A program made the position numbers and the translations under genes. This document shows positions 27,583 to 36,276 of a DNA stretch of 64,000 nt, piece by piece. The notes under the pieces were generated by a model that saw nothing but the letters and a program-made list of their open reading frames with translations, was not told the DNA's origin and searched no databases. Position 1 is the stretch's first letter; each line of letters starts with the position of its first letter. This stretch comes from Chloroflexota bacterium (lineage in GTDB: Bacteria; Chloroflexota; Anaerolineae; Anaerolineales; UBA4823). Location of the stretch: NCBI GenBank assembly GCA_012516075.1, contig JAAYXE010000165.1:1-64000 (forward strand), given 5' to 3'.

Positions 27583-28296
27583 ATGTCCATGCTGAACGTT
27601 ACAGACATTCACACCTACTATGGCAACATCCACGCCCTGAAAGGGATCTCTCTTTCGGTCGAAAAAGGCGAGATCGTCACCCTGATTGGCGGGAACGGCG
27701 CAGGAAAGACCACGACCCTGCGCTCCATCTGCGGGCTGCACCGGCCGCGCTCCGGCACAATCACCCTGAACGGAGAAGACCTGGGTGCCTATCGCGCGCA
27801 TGAGATTGTTTATAAAGGGGTTTCAATGGTGCCTGAAGGGCGCGGTATTTTTGCCCGCCTGACCGTCGCAGAAAACCTGGACCTGGGTGCCTACACCCGT
27901 AAAGACCGGAGCAGCCTGCAGGAGGATATTGATCGCGTTTTCTCCATTTTCCCGCGATTGAAAGAGCGCCGCAATCAGGTTGCGGGAACGCTTTCCGGCG
28001 GTGAGCAGCAGATGCTGGCGATTGGCCGCGCCTTGATGGCCCGTCCCAGCCTGCTGCTGCTGGACGAGCCGTCCATGGGCCTCGCTCCGATCCTGGTCGA
28101 AAGCATCTTCGAAACCATCCAGACGATCAACCAGGAGGGAACGACAATACTCCTGGTCGAACAGAACGCCCTGATGGCGCTCTCCATTGCCCATCGCGGT
28201 TATGTGCTGCAAACGGGAAGGATCGTACTCCAGGACACGGCCGAAAACCTCAAGCAGAATGAGATGGTCCAGAAAGCCTACCTGGGTATTGAATAA
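27583..28296 (+). CDS. livF: Branched-chain amino acid ABC transporter, ATPase LivF
   Basis: About 237 residues from the ATG at 27583; an earlier in-frame start at 27532 lies within livG and adds residues that family members lack. Walker A GGNGAGKTT, the motif MVPEGRGIFARLTVAENL, signature LSGGEQQMLAIGRAL, Walker B LLLLDEPSMGLAPI and H-loop LLVEQNALMAL. It is the second nucleotide-binding subunit of the Liv importer and the last large gene of the operon. Confidence 0.95.
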   Translation: MSMLNVTDIHTYYGNIHALKGISLSVEKGEIVTLIGGNGAGKTTTLRSICGLHRPRSGTITLNGEDLGAYRAHEIVYKGVSMVPEGRGIFARLTVAENLDLGAYTRKDRSSLQEDIDRVFSIFPRLKERRNQVAGTLSGGEQQMLAIGRALMARPSLLLLDEPSMGLAPILVESIFETIQTINQEGTTILLVEQNALMALSIAHRGYVLQTGRIVLQDTAENLKQNEMVQKAYLGIE

Positions 28297-28309
28297 GGAG
28301 TGCTGCCAG

Positions 28310-28381
28310 ATGGAAGGCACACGCTTCCGCGAGCACGCTGTATCAGATGCACAACCCCGGGAAAACATGACAGAGGATTGA
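28310..28381 (+). CDS. Possible 23-residue micro-ORF at the end of the liv operon
   Basis: An ATG with an AAGGAG Shine-Dalgarno 9 nt upstream opens a 23-codon frame that ends 7 nt before the liv terminator. The product is polar (Arg, Glu, Asp-rich) with no recognisable domain. It may be chance or a real small protein; the Shine-Dalgarno and position are the only support. Confidence 0.3.
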   Translation: MEGTRFREHAVSDAQPRENMTED

Positions 28382-28388
28382 GCCGCCG

Positions 28389-28428
28389 AAGAGCGCAGCC
28401 CAGAATCAATTGTGGATGCGCTCTTTTA
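28389..28428 (+). terminator. liv operon terminator
   Basis: A 9-bp stem AAGAGCGCA / TGCGCTCTT (28389-28397 and 28417-28425) with a 19-nt loop, followed by TTATTA. It separates livF from cinA. Confidence 0.75.
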
Positions 28429-28475
28429 TTATCCCCTCTGGAGAGACCAATCAACTTTTATCCTGATCAGAACCT

Positions 28476-29618
28476 ATGCCATCTGCAGAAATCATCACCA
28501 TTGGTACCGAGATCTTGCTCGGTGAAATCATCGACACGAACGCTGCGCATATTGCACGCAAACTGCGGGATCACGGCATCGACCTCTACCGGAAAACTAC
28601 CGTAGGTGACAACGTGCATCGCATTGCGCAGGCGATCCGCGAGGCAATGGAACGCAGTGACATCATAATCACCACCGGCGGCCTGGGCCCGACGGTTGAT
28701 GACCCGACCCGGGACGCCGTTGCTCTGGCATTCGGCGTGGAAACCGAATTTCGCCCCGAACTCTGGGAGCAGATTCAGGAACGCTTTCGCCGCTATGGCC
28801 GTCCACCGACCGAGAACAATATGCGCCAGGCGTATATTCCAAAGGGCGGCCGGGCCGTTGAAAACCCCGTAGGAACGGCGCCAGCATTTATAATGGAGAT
28901 GAACAACCATGCCCTTGCGGCCTTGCCCGGTGTCCCACGCGAAATGGAATATCTGCTGGAAAACGCCATCCTCCCATATTTAAAGGAGCGTTATAAAATT
29001 CAGGCCATCATCAAAGCGCGTATCCTTCACACTGCTGGCGTGGGCGAATCGCAGATCGATGATCTGATCCAGGATTTTGAGCGCCTGGACACCCCTACCG
29101 TAGGGCTGGCGGCTCATTCCGGTCAGGTGGATGTTCGCATCACCGCAAAAGCCAGCTCCGAAGAGCAGGCCGATGAACTGATTCGCGCTGTGGAGAACCA
29201 GATCCGGGAACGGCTGGGCAGCTGGATTTATGGCGCAGACGAGGATACCCTGGAAGAAATTGCCCTCCAGGCTGTTCAAGCCAGAGGCTGGACGCTGACT
29301 GTTGTTGAGGCCGGCCTGGGTGGAGAGCTGATCCAGCGCCTGGCTGCCGCAGGGGGGCCGTTCCGGGGTGGAGAGATCCTGGCGGGCTCTCCAGCGCCGG
29401 ACGAGCTGCTGGATCTGACCCGGAAATTGTGCCAGTCACGCGGTGCCCAGGTCGGTCTGGGTGTCGCCCTCCAGCAACAGGGTGAAAAACACGAAGTAAC
29501 CCTGGCCTTGGTTACTCCACAGGAAGAAAAACTGTTCAGCCGGCCTTATGGTGGACCTCCCCAGTACGCCGTGCGTTGGGCCACGCACCACAGTCTGGAT
29601 GTAATTCGTAAGCTTTGA
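28476..29618 (+). CDS. cinA: CinA-family protein (competence/damage-inducible; molybdopterin-binding fold)
   Basis: A 380-residue protein. The N-terminal COG1058 domain is clear: AEIITIGTEILLGEIIDTNAAHIARKL, TTGGLGPTVDDPTRDAVA, YIPKGG and NPVGTAPAF with a PGVPREM motif. The C-terminal part (about 265-380) resembles the CinA/PncC amidohydrolase domain (TLTVVEAGLGGELIQRLA, GGEILAGSP) but is divergent. CinA family proteins have ADP-ribose pyrophosphatase and NMN deamidase activities; the second needs the C-terminal domain. Monocistronic or leading the next gene (61-bp gap). Confidence 0.88.
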   Translation: MPSAEIITIGTEILLGEIIDTNAAHIARKLRDHGIDLYRKTTVGDNVHRIAQAIREAMERSDIIITTGGLGPTVDDPTRDAVALAFGVETEFRPELWEQIQERFRRYGRPPTENNMRQAYIPKGGRAVENPVGTAPAFIMEMNNHALAALPGVPREMEYLLENAILPYLKERYKIQAIIKARILHTAGVGESQIDDLIQDFERLDTPTVGLAAHSGQVDVRITAKASSEEQADELIRAVENQIRERLGSWIYGADEDTLEEIALQAVQARGWTLTVVEAGLGGELIQRLAAAGGPFRGGEILAGSPAPDELLDLTRKLCQSRGAQVGLGVALQQQGEKHEVTLALVTPQEEKLFSRPYGGPPQYAVRWATHHSLDVIRKL

Positions 29619-29679
29619 ACCGCTGTAAGAATTGAAAACCTGTCATCACGACGATCAAACCAGCAGAAAGGAAAAATCT

Positions 29680-31662
29680 GTGAAGAAAACTTGTGACATT
29701 CTTCTCAAAAACGCGATCGTGCTCACGATGGATGAGGAGCTGAGGCAGTATGAACCGGGAGCGGTAGCCGTGACCGGCAGCGAGATTGCAGCCGTGGGCC
29801 CCGAAGCGGAAATGCTCTCTGCTTACGACGCTCGCGAGACGGTTGACTGCGGGGGGAAAGTGCTGATGCCCGGCCTGATCAACGCCCACACGCACGTGCC
29901 GATGACGCTGATGCGCGGCCTGGCTGATGACCTGCGCCTGGATGTCTGGCTGCTGGGTTACATGATGCCGGTCGAGCGGGAATTCGTTTCCCCAGATTTC
30001 GTCCGCCTGGGCACCCTTCTGGCCTGCGCAGAGCTGATCCGCACCGGGGTCACCTGCTTTGCCGACATGTTTTATTTTGAAGAGGCCGTAGCGAAGGCAG
30101 CCGTTGAAGCAGGAATGCGCGCCGTCTGTGGGCAGACCATCGTAAAATTCCCGGCCCCAGATGCCAACTCTTTCGAAGAATCCCTGGCGGCAGCACGCGA
30201 CTTCATCCAGCGCTGGAAGGACCATCCCCTGATTGTTCCGGCTGTCTCTCCGCACGCGCCGTATACCTGCACCGAAGAGATTCTGCACGCCACCGCCGCC
30301 CTGGCAGCCGAGTACGACGTGCCGCTGCACACCCATCTGGCCGAAACAGCCCTGGAAGTCGAAAATATGCGCGCAGAGAACGGCATGCCGGTGATCCCTT
30401 ACGTTCGCAAACATCACCTTTTCGACGCCAAGGTCCTGGCAGCCCACTGCGTACATGTAGACGAAGGGGAAATCAAGACCATGCAGCATAACCATGTTGG
30501 CGTGGCGCATAACCCGTCGTCTAACCTTAAGCTGGCTTCCGGGTTTGCCCCCGTCACCAAAATGCTCGAAGCTGGCCTGAATGTGGGCATTGGAACCGAT
30601 GGCCCGGCATCCAACAACGATCTGGATATGTTCGAAGAAATACGCCTTGCTGCTTTCATCGCCAAAGCCACGTCGGGCGACCCCACCGCGATACCGGCTT
30701 CCACCGCCCTCACCATGGCCACTCGCCTGGGAGCGCAGGCGATGCACCAGGGACATCTCATCGGTTCGCTGGAGCCCGGAAAGCGCGCGGATCTGATCCT
30801 GGTGGACACCTCTCCCCTGCACAACCAGCCTCGCTTCCGCCGCGATCCCAACGGCATCTACGCGCAGCTGGTGTACGCTTCTAAATCCACGGACGTGAGC
30901 GATGTGATGGTCAACGGAAAATGGCTCATGCGCGATCACAGCCTGCTCACCCTGGACGAGCAGGAATTATTGAAGCAGGCTGAAGAATATTCGCGCCGCA
31001 TCGACACGTTCCTGATCAAGCGTGAGCAGTCGCTGCTCTCGAAGCTGGTTGCGATCGGCGAAGGCGCTACCCAGGAGGAGAGTTTCGAAGTCCAGGCGAA
31101 GGTGCGCGTGCAGGATACTTCCCCCATTCTGAGTGCTATCGAATCTTCCCAGATTGAGATCCTGCACACCCGTCATTACCACGAGTTCGACACCTACTTT
31201 ATATTCCCCGATTCTACAGACGGATATCTCCGCTACCGTGAGGATGAGTTTGTCGGCGAAGACGATCCAAAGGGCAAAGTGCGCTACCGGCTGACCCTGA
31301 TCGGGCCGGCGCGTGAACACGAGTTTCCCAGTGATGTGCTGCTGTCCAGGAGCCGTTACCTGGCACCTGCCACCCACAGTCTGCGCTTTTACCGCGAATA
31401 CTTCAAACCATCCAGCGAGGTGTATATCGAAAAGGACCGCCGGCGCTGGCGGGTGCTGTTCCAGGGGACCGAGTTCTATATCAACCTGGATCACGTCCTG
31501 AACCCCGATCTGGGTTATTTCCTGGAAGTGAAAAGCCGCACCTGGAGCCGCAAAGACGCCGACCACAAAGCGCAGATAGCCATTGAGTTAATTCAGTTCC
31601 TGGGTTGGAGTCCTGAAAGAACCGTCGGACGCGACTACCTGGAGCTGGTTGAGCAGGTATAG
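29680..31662 (+). CDS. MTA/SAH deaminase-like amidohydrolase fused to a CYTH-type domain
   Basis: About 660 residues from the GTG at 29680 (AAAGGA Shine-Dalgarno, 7-nt spacing; an upstream TTG is less likely). The first ~430 residues form a metal-dependent amidohydrolase: NAHTHVPMTLMRGLADDL, HTHLAE, AAHCVHV and GTDGPASNN, matching the methylthioadenosine/S-adenosylhomocysteine deaminase group. From about 455 a CYTH-like tunnel fold follows: FEVQAKVRV (degenerate ExExK), YLRYRED, KVRYRLTLIG, WRVLFQGTE and NLDHVLNPDLGYFLEV. CYTH domains bind triphosphates. The fusion suggests a coupled nucleotide or nucleoside step, which is inference. Confidence 0.83.
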   Translation: MKKTCDILLKNAIVLTMDEELRQYEPGAVAVTGSEIAAVGPEAEMLSAYDARETVDCGGKVLMPGLINAHTHVPMTLMRGLADDLRLDVWLLGYMMPVEREFVSPDFVRLGTLLACAELIRTGVTCFADMFYFEEAVAKAAVEAGMRAVCGQTIVKFPAPDANSFEESLAAARDFIQRWKDHPLIVPAVSPHAPYTCTEEILHATAALAAEYDVPLHTHLAETALEVENMRAENGMPVIPYVRKHHLFDAKVLAAHCVHVDEGEIKTMQHNHVGVAHNPSSNLKLASGFAPVTKMLEAGLNVGIGTDGPASNNDLDMFEEIRLAAFIAKATSGDPTAIPASTALTMATRLGAQAMHQGHLIGSLEPGKRADLILVDTSPLHNQPRFRRDPNGIYAQLVYASKSTDVSDVMVNGKWLMRDHSLLTLDEQELLKQAEEYSRRIDTFLIKREQSLLSKLVAIGEGATQEESFEVQAKVRVQDTSPILSAIESSQIEILHTRHYHEFDTYFIFPDSTDGYLRYREDEFVGEDDPKGKVRYRLTLIGPAREHEFPSDVLLSRSRYLAPATHSLRFYREYFKPSSEVYIEKDRRRWRVLFQGTEFYINLDHVLNPDLGYFLEVKSRTWSRKDADHKAQIAIELIQFLGWSPERTVGRDYLELVEQV

Positions 31663-31680
31663 CTTCCGGTAGAACGGCAG

Positions 31681-31719
31681 AGGTGCTGTCCGCGATATAA
31701 CGGCGGGCAGCACCTTTTT
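31681..31719 (+). terminator. Terminator after the amidohydrolase-CYTH gene
   Basis: A 13-bp stem (one G-T pair) AGGTGCTGTCCGC / GCGGGCAGCACCT followed by TTTTTA. It lies just before the promoter of the ArsR gene. Confidence 0.88.
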
Positions 31720-31727
31720 ACTTTGCC

Positions 31728-31773
31728 TTGACAGGCGGATAAGTTGACAGTAAAATATATGAACGATTATTCA
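31728..31773 (+). promoter_or_regulatory. ArsR/ATPase promoter and metal-sensor operator
   Basis: TTGACA (31728-31733), a 17-nt spacer and TAAAAT (31751-31756) form a good promoter. A TGAA-N6-TTCA palindrome (31760-31773) lies right over the predicted start site; flanking bases extend the dyad to ATATGAA...TTCAgAT. This is the classical operator form of ArsR/SmtB-type sensors such as CzrA and SmtB. A second TTGACA at 31744-31749 is seen, with no good -10 at proper spacing. Confidence 0.8.
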
Positions 31774-31802
31774 GATGTTTAATTATAGCGAACCGGAGTC
31801 AG

Positions 31803-32129
31803 ATGATCGAAGAAGTTTTACCCCTGAAAACAAACCTCCACTCCCAGTACAGCCTCGAAATCATCCAGGTGGCCGAGCTGTTCCGCACTCTGGGTGATCC
31901 CACCCGTATCCGGATACTGCTGCTACTGATGGATGGAGAACAAAATGTCGGTGGGCTGGCTGTTTCGCTGGGAATGAGTGAAGCCGCAGTTTCACATCAT
32001 TTGCGCAGACTGCGGCAAATGCGCATCGTGCGTGCCAGACGACAGGGCAAAGAAGTGTATTACGCCCTGGACGATGACCATGTCTCTGACCTGTTATCCC
32101 GCGGCCTTGAACACGCCAGCCATCCCTGA
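31803..32129 (+). CDS. ArsR/SmtB-family metal sensor, alpha-5 site type
   Basis: A 108-residue winged-helix repressor: ELFRTLGDPTRIRILLLLMDGEQNVGGLA, then MSEAAVSHHLRRLRQMRIV recognition helix and wing RARRQGKEVYYAL. The alpha-3 Cys motif of ArsR/CadC is absent. The C-terminal helix carries Asp91-x-His93-x10-His104-x2-His107, the exact alpha-5 pattern of Zn(II)/Co(II) sensors such as CzrA and SmtB. It should release its operator when metal binds. The ATPase gene follows 21 bp downstream. Confidence 0.92.
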   Translation: MIEEVLPLKTNLHSQYSLEIIQVAELFRTLGDPTRIRILLLLMDGEQNVGGLAVSLGMSEAAVSHHLRRLRQMRIVRARRQGKEVYYALDDDHVSDLLSRGLEHASHP

Positions 32130-32150
32130 CCCCGGCCCTGGAAGGATTCC

Positions 32151-34559
32151 ATGACTGAAAAAACCGTAGAACTGGCCATCCCACTTCTATTAACTGGTAT
32201 TGAAGACGAAAAAGACCAGTGTTTTTCAGAAAAAAGCGTTTCATTCCTTGAAACCATTCTGCGAGAGCGAAAAGGCATCTACCAGGCCCACCTGGAACAG
32301 AGCCGCACCCCCGCCCACCTTTGTATTCACTATAACCCGAACCTGATTTCTCTCCAGCATGTCCGCCAGCTTGCTGAAAAAGCCGGTGCTTCTTTCACAC
32401 AGCGCTACCGCCACGAGCAAATCCCTTTCATCGGTCTGGACAGCGCCGACTCGGCTTATGTCGTAGAAGATTTGCTGGATAATTTGCCCGGTATGCTGCA
32501 TGCGAGTGTCAGCTATGCAGCAGGCCTGATTTTTGCGGCCTATGACACCCAGATTCTGGACCGCAGTCAGATTGACCACACGCTGCTGGGTATCGGTGTT
32601 CGCACGCTCCCGGCCCAGGATATCAGCGAAGCCGCCGGAGAAAAACACATTCACGGCAGCGCCCCCACATTCCTCCCCCACTGGGTACAGGAACGCTGGT
32701 CCATTCTGCTTGTAGCAATGGGAGGCATGTTCCTGCTGGCTGGTTGGGCCGGCAGCGCCGCCGGAGTGTTCTCTACGGAAGTTGCGCTGGTGCTGTATCT
32801 GCTGTCTTATTTTGCCAGCGGTTATGACATCGCCACCCACGCGATCCCCAGCCTGTTCAAAGGCAAACTGGATACCGATGTATTAATGCTTGCAGCCGCG
32901 CTGGGAGCTGCTGCGCTGGGCGAATGGGCAGAAGGCGGCTTCCTGCTCCTCCTCTTCAGTCTGGGCCACCTGGGCGAGCATTACGCGCTCGATCGTGCTC
33001 GGAGCGCCATCAATGAACTGGGGAGTCTCCTGCCGCGCCGGACAAAACTTCGCACGGGAGATCGTCTTGTAGAGGTTAGTGTCGAATTCTTGAGGGCCGG
33101 AGATATCGTCGTCGTCGCTCCTGGAGAGCGCATTCCAGTAGACGGTATCGTGCGGCAGGGGATCAGCGCCGTCGACCAAAGCCCGATCACCGGTGAGAGC
33201 ATGCCTGTACCGAAAAAACCCGGCAGTGAGGTCTTTGCCGGAACGGTCAACCAGGAGGCTTCGCTCGATATCGAAGCCCTGCGCCTGGCGAAAGATACCA
33301 CGCTCAGCCGGGTGATGCAGCTCGTCACTGAAGCGCAGAGTCAGCAGAGCCCCATCCAGCAGATGACTGCCCGCTTCACCAGCTGGTTCGTGCCCTCAGT
33401 GCTCATTCTTGTTGTGCTGACGGCGGCGGTGCCTCCGCTGGCCGGCTGGATGCCTTTCTCTGAGAGCTTTTACCGGGCGATGCTGCTTCTGGTGGCCGCT
33501 TCTCCCTGCGCACTGGCGGTTGGGACGCCGGCCGCGGCGCTGGCGGGCGTTGCCCGTGCTGCACGAAATGGAGTGCTGATCAAAGGTGGGGTGCATCTGG
33601 AGAACCTGGGCAAGCTCAATGCTGTTGCCTTCGACAAGACCGGTACCCTGACCACAGGCCGGTTTGAGGTATGCGATATCATTACCTTCAACGGCATGAG
33701 GCCGGATGAACTGCTGTCTCTGGCTGGATCTGTTGAACAGTTTTCCAATCACCCGCTCGCCAGCGCAGTGGTGCGCGCCGCGCAGGAGCGCAGCGTTAGC
33801 CTGCAGCCCACCCGTGGGCTGGAGAATATGGCCGGGCTGGGAGTCCGCAGTGAGATTGGCGGGCAGGAGATCACGATCGGTTCGCTGAAGCTGTTCACGG
33901 CCGACCGGCCAGAAAACGGGTATCTCCAGGTTGAACAGGTGGTCGTTGAAATGGAAAAAGAAGGCAAGACCACCATGGTTGTCCGCCGGGAGAGGGAGTA
34001 TCTCGGGGTTCTGGCCCTGGCAGACACCGTGCGGCCGCAGGTCTCCCAGGTGATGGACCAGCTCAAGGCGCAGGGGGTTCGCGAACTGGTGATGCTGACC
34101 GGCGATAACCCTCAGGCTGCCAGCCGGATTGCTCGCCAGGCGGGCGTGACCCGGGTGGAAGCCTCGCTGCTGCCGGAAGATAAACTGGTTATCATTGATC
34201 AGATGAAGGATACGTACGGCAGTGTTGGGATGGTCGGCGACGGCGTCAATGATGCTCCTGCGCTTGCCGCTGCGACGGTTGGTATCGCCATGGGTGGGGC
34301 CGGCAGCGCCGCGGCGCTGGAGACGGCTGATGTAGCCCTGATGGCCGATGATCTGAGCAAGCTTCCGTTCGCAGTTGGTCTGGGGAAAGCCACGCGCCGC
34401 ATCATCGCACAGAACCTCGCCATTGCGATCGGTGTCATCGTGCTGTTGATTTTCACCTCCGTCCTGGGGCTGCTGCCCCTGAGCAGCGCCGTGTTCCTCC
34501 ATGAAGGCAGCACCCTGCTGGTGGTGCTCAACGCTCTCCGGCTGCTCAGATATTCTTAA
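32151..34559 (+). CDS. P1B-4-type metal-exporting ATPase (Co/Zn/Fe type), second copy
   Basis: An 802-residue P-type ATPase. The first ~170 residues look like two HMA-like ferredoxin folds without any CxxC metal site, followed by a short His-containing linker. Core motifs: ITGES, phosphorylated Asp495 in DKTGTLT, NHPLA and GDGVNDAP. Transport helices carry Ser-Pro-Cys (451-453) and HEGST (about 784), the P1B-4 signature (Co(II), Fe(II), sometimes Zn(II)). Control by an alpha-5-type sensor favours Co(II) or Zn(II) detoxification over iron. It is a divergent paralogue of the pump at 6006-8345. Confidence 0.88.
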   Translation: MTEKTVELAIPLLLTGIEDEKDQCFSEKSVSFLETILRERKGIYQAHLEQSRTPAHLCIHYNPNLISLQHVRQLAEKAGASFTQRYRHEQIPFIGLDSADSAYVVEDLLDNLPGMLHASVSYAAGLIFAAYDTQILDRSQIDHTLLGIGVRTLPAQDISEAAGEKHIHGSAPTFLPHWVQERWSILLVAMGGMFLLAGWAGSAAGVFSTEVALVLYLLSYFASGYDIATHAIPSLFKGKLDTDVLMLAAALGAAALGEWAEGGFLLLLFSLGHLGEHYALDRARSAINELGSLLPRRTKLRTGDRLVEVSVEFLRAGDIVVVAPGERIPVDGIVRQGISAVDQSPITGESMPVPKKPGSEVFAGTVNQEASLDIEALRLAKDTTLSRVMQLVTEAQSQQSPIQQMTARFTSWFVPSVLILVVLTAAVPPLAGWMPFSESFYRAMLLLVAASPCALAVGTPAAALAGVARAARNGVLIKGGVHLENLGKLNAVAFDKTGTLTTGRFEVCDIITFNGMRPDELLSLAGSVEQFSNHPLASAVVRAAQERSVSLQPTRGLENMAGLGVRSEIGGQEITIGSLKLFTADRPENGYLQVEQVVVEMEKEGKTTMVVRREREYLGVLALADTVRPQVSQVMDQLKAQGVRELVMLTGDNPQAASRIARQAGVTRVEASLLPEDKLVIIDQMKDTYGSVGMVGDGVNDAPALAAATVGIAMGGAGSAAALETADVALMADDLSKLPFAVGLGKATRRIIAQNLAIAIGVIVLLIFTSVLGLLPLSSAVFLHEGSTLLVVLNALRLLRYS

Positions 34560-34576
34560 CCAACCCTAATTCTGTA

Positions 34577-34611
34577 TCAAAAAGGCCCGGTCAATTTGAC
34601 CGGGCCTTTTT
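34577..34611. terminator. Bidirectional terminator after the second ATPase
   Basis: AAAAAGGCCCGGTCAA pairs with TTGACCGGGCCTTTTT, a long near-perfect stem with only a few unpaired bases at the turn. A- and T-runs on both sides serve the ATPase and the convergent anti-sigma gene. Confidence 0.92.
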
Positions 34612-34634
34612 GATTTCTTTTTCAACAGCTTTTT

Positions 34635-35378
34635 TCATCGCTGCGCCTGAATTTCGCCGGCGAGCACACGTTCACCCGTAGGCCCCGGGCTTCCCCCGGC
34701 CGGCTCGATGGTAATGCCCACCGAATCATAGTCTGCCAGAGCCAGGTCAGTTGAAACCCATAAAGAACCGTAACCGCTGCTGCTTACGGAGAAAACTCCC
34801 CCACTGGTGCGGTTGCCATTTTCAACCAGCCAGACCTGGTACTGGTAATCTTCCTCGAGTTGGGGCAGCCGGTCGACGACCAGGGTGCCGTGCTCTCCGT
34901 CCAGGCTGATCACCAGCAGACCGCTGGCGCCCGGTGCGGCATCTGTGCTCTCCAGATTGATAACCCGCATCGAAGACTGTACTGTGGTTTGAAGCCGGTT
35001 GACTCGCTGCCACAGCAGCAGGTTGCTGCTTGCCAGGGCTAAAATGATCACCAGGCTCACCACAGCCCAGGCCCGGGTCAGACCGCTCCACAGGGAAAGG
35101 GTCCTGCCCGAAGCGGCGCGCGCATCTGCCCGCTGCTCGCCGGATACAGAACGCGTCGCCCTCACCTGCTCCATCAGACGCTCTCTGACATACGCGGGCG
35201 GCTGGACCTGAGGGACCGAATACGGCAGCATTTCCACCACCTGCTGGTAGGATTTCAATTCCAGACGGCAGTCAGGACAGGTTTTTAAATGCGCATCGAC
35301 ACGGGATGCATCGCCAGCATCCAGTGCATCCAGCGCATAAGCTGGTAGCAGTTCGGTGACGTGTTCATCAGCTACCAT
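34635..35378 (-). CDS. Anti-sigma factor, RskA-type with zinc-binding ZAS motif
   Basis: About 247 residues from the ATG at 35378; an earlier TTG at 35393 is possible. The cytoplasmic N-terminus has ELLPAYALDALDAGD and the zinc motif HLKTCPDC (His-x3-Cys-x2-Cys). A membrane helix (about 105-125) follows, then an extracellular RskA domain: GTLVVDRLPQLEEDYQYQVWLVENG and a late YDSVGITIEPAGGSPGP. It should hold the adjacent ECF sigma factor inactive until a signal, often proteolysis, releases it. It lies 66 bp after the sigma gene on the same strand. Confidence 0.9.
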   Translation of the reverse strand: MVADEHVTELLPAYALDALDAGDASRVDAHLKTCPDCRLELKSYQQVVEMLPYSVPQVQPPAYVRERLMEQVRATRSVSGEQRADARAASGRTLSLWSGLTRAWAVVSLVIILALASSNLLLWQRVNRLQTTVQSSMRVINLESTDAAPGASGLLVISLDGEHGTLVVDRLPQLEEDYQYQVWLVENGNRTSGGVFSVSSSGYGSLWVSTDLALADYDSVGITIEPAGGSPGPTGERVLAGEIQAQR

Positions 35379-35443
35379 AGGTCCAACCCTCAATAGACAC
35401 GGCCTCTCTCAAAAATAGATACGCAGTCCAAAATGCAGCAGAT

Positions 35444-36025
35444 TTATTTCTCCACTGGCAGGTCGTTTTTCAACGCCTCGCGCAGTTTTTGCATGGCCAG
35501 GCGGATGCGAGTTTTTACAGTTCCCAGCGGCTCACCCAGATGGTTGGATATCTCGCTGTGTGACAGCCCAAAGAAATAAGCCAGATCCAGGACCAGGCGC
35601 TGTTCTTCAGGGAGATGTGTGATCGCCCGTCGTATGCGCCAGTGCTCGCTCTCCTGTTCGACATAATCTTCTGGCTCATTATCGGTCACCGGCATTGACC
35701 CGGGAGTCAGGTCCTCCCAGCCGATGCTGCTGTGGTCGAGCCGTACCCCCCTCCGGCGCAGGTAGTCGATCGACCGGTAGCGTGCAATACTGGCCAGCCA
35801 GGTGCTGACTTTTGCCGCCTCGGAGCGGTACGTCCCGGCCTTCTCCCACACCCGAAGGAAAACATCCTGCGTAATCTCTTCAGCCGCAAGGCGGTCTCCG
35901 ACAGCGTGCAGCGCCATGCTGAATACCAGGCGGCTGTAGCGATCATAAATAACACCCAGGGCCTCCTGATTGCGCTGTATGATCAGGCGTAAAAGGGCTT
36001 CATCATCAAGGCTGGTTAAGTCCAC
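35444..36025 (-). CDS. ECF RNA polymerase sigma factor (SigK-like)
   Basis: A 193-residue sigma-70 family protein from a GTG at 36025. Region 2 (about 20-85) has YDRYSRLVFSMAL and AEEITQDVFLRVWE; region 4 (about 130-185) has LPEEQRLVLDLAYFFGLSHSEISNHLGEPLGTVKTRIRLAMQKLR. It pairs with the RskA-type anti-sigma factor encoded next, so the pair senses an envelope or redox signal. The targets are unknown and I cannot assign its promoter motif. Confidence 0.93.
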   Translation of the reverse strand: MDLTSLDDEALLRLIIQRNQEALGVIYDRYSRLVFSMALHAVGDRLAAEEITQDVFLRVWEKAGTYRSEAAKVSTWLASIARYRSIDYLRRRGVRLDHSSIGWEDLTPGSMPVTDNEPEDYVEQESEHWRIRRAITHLPEEQRLVLDLAYFFGLSHSEISNHLGEPLGTVKTRIRLAMQKLREALKNDLPVEK

Positions 36026-36276
36026 AGCAGATAATCCCCTTAATGCTGGTTCAAAACGGTAAAAGAACTTACCGGTCGCGCCTCATTATACCGGAGTTTT
36101 CAGGTGATCTATCTCCGGTGTATACCCATGAGGGGAACGGTGGAGTTTTGTATGAAACAGTTCAGACGACAGACTGCGGCGCGCGACCAGCAACGCAGCA
36201 TGTAGATATATTCCCAGAAAGATACAGCCAGCGGATTGATCAGTGCTGGCGGTCCAGGGGTAACCAGAATCGAGGC

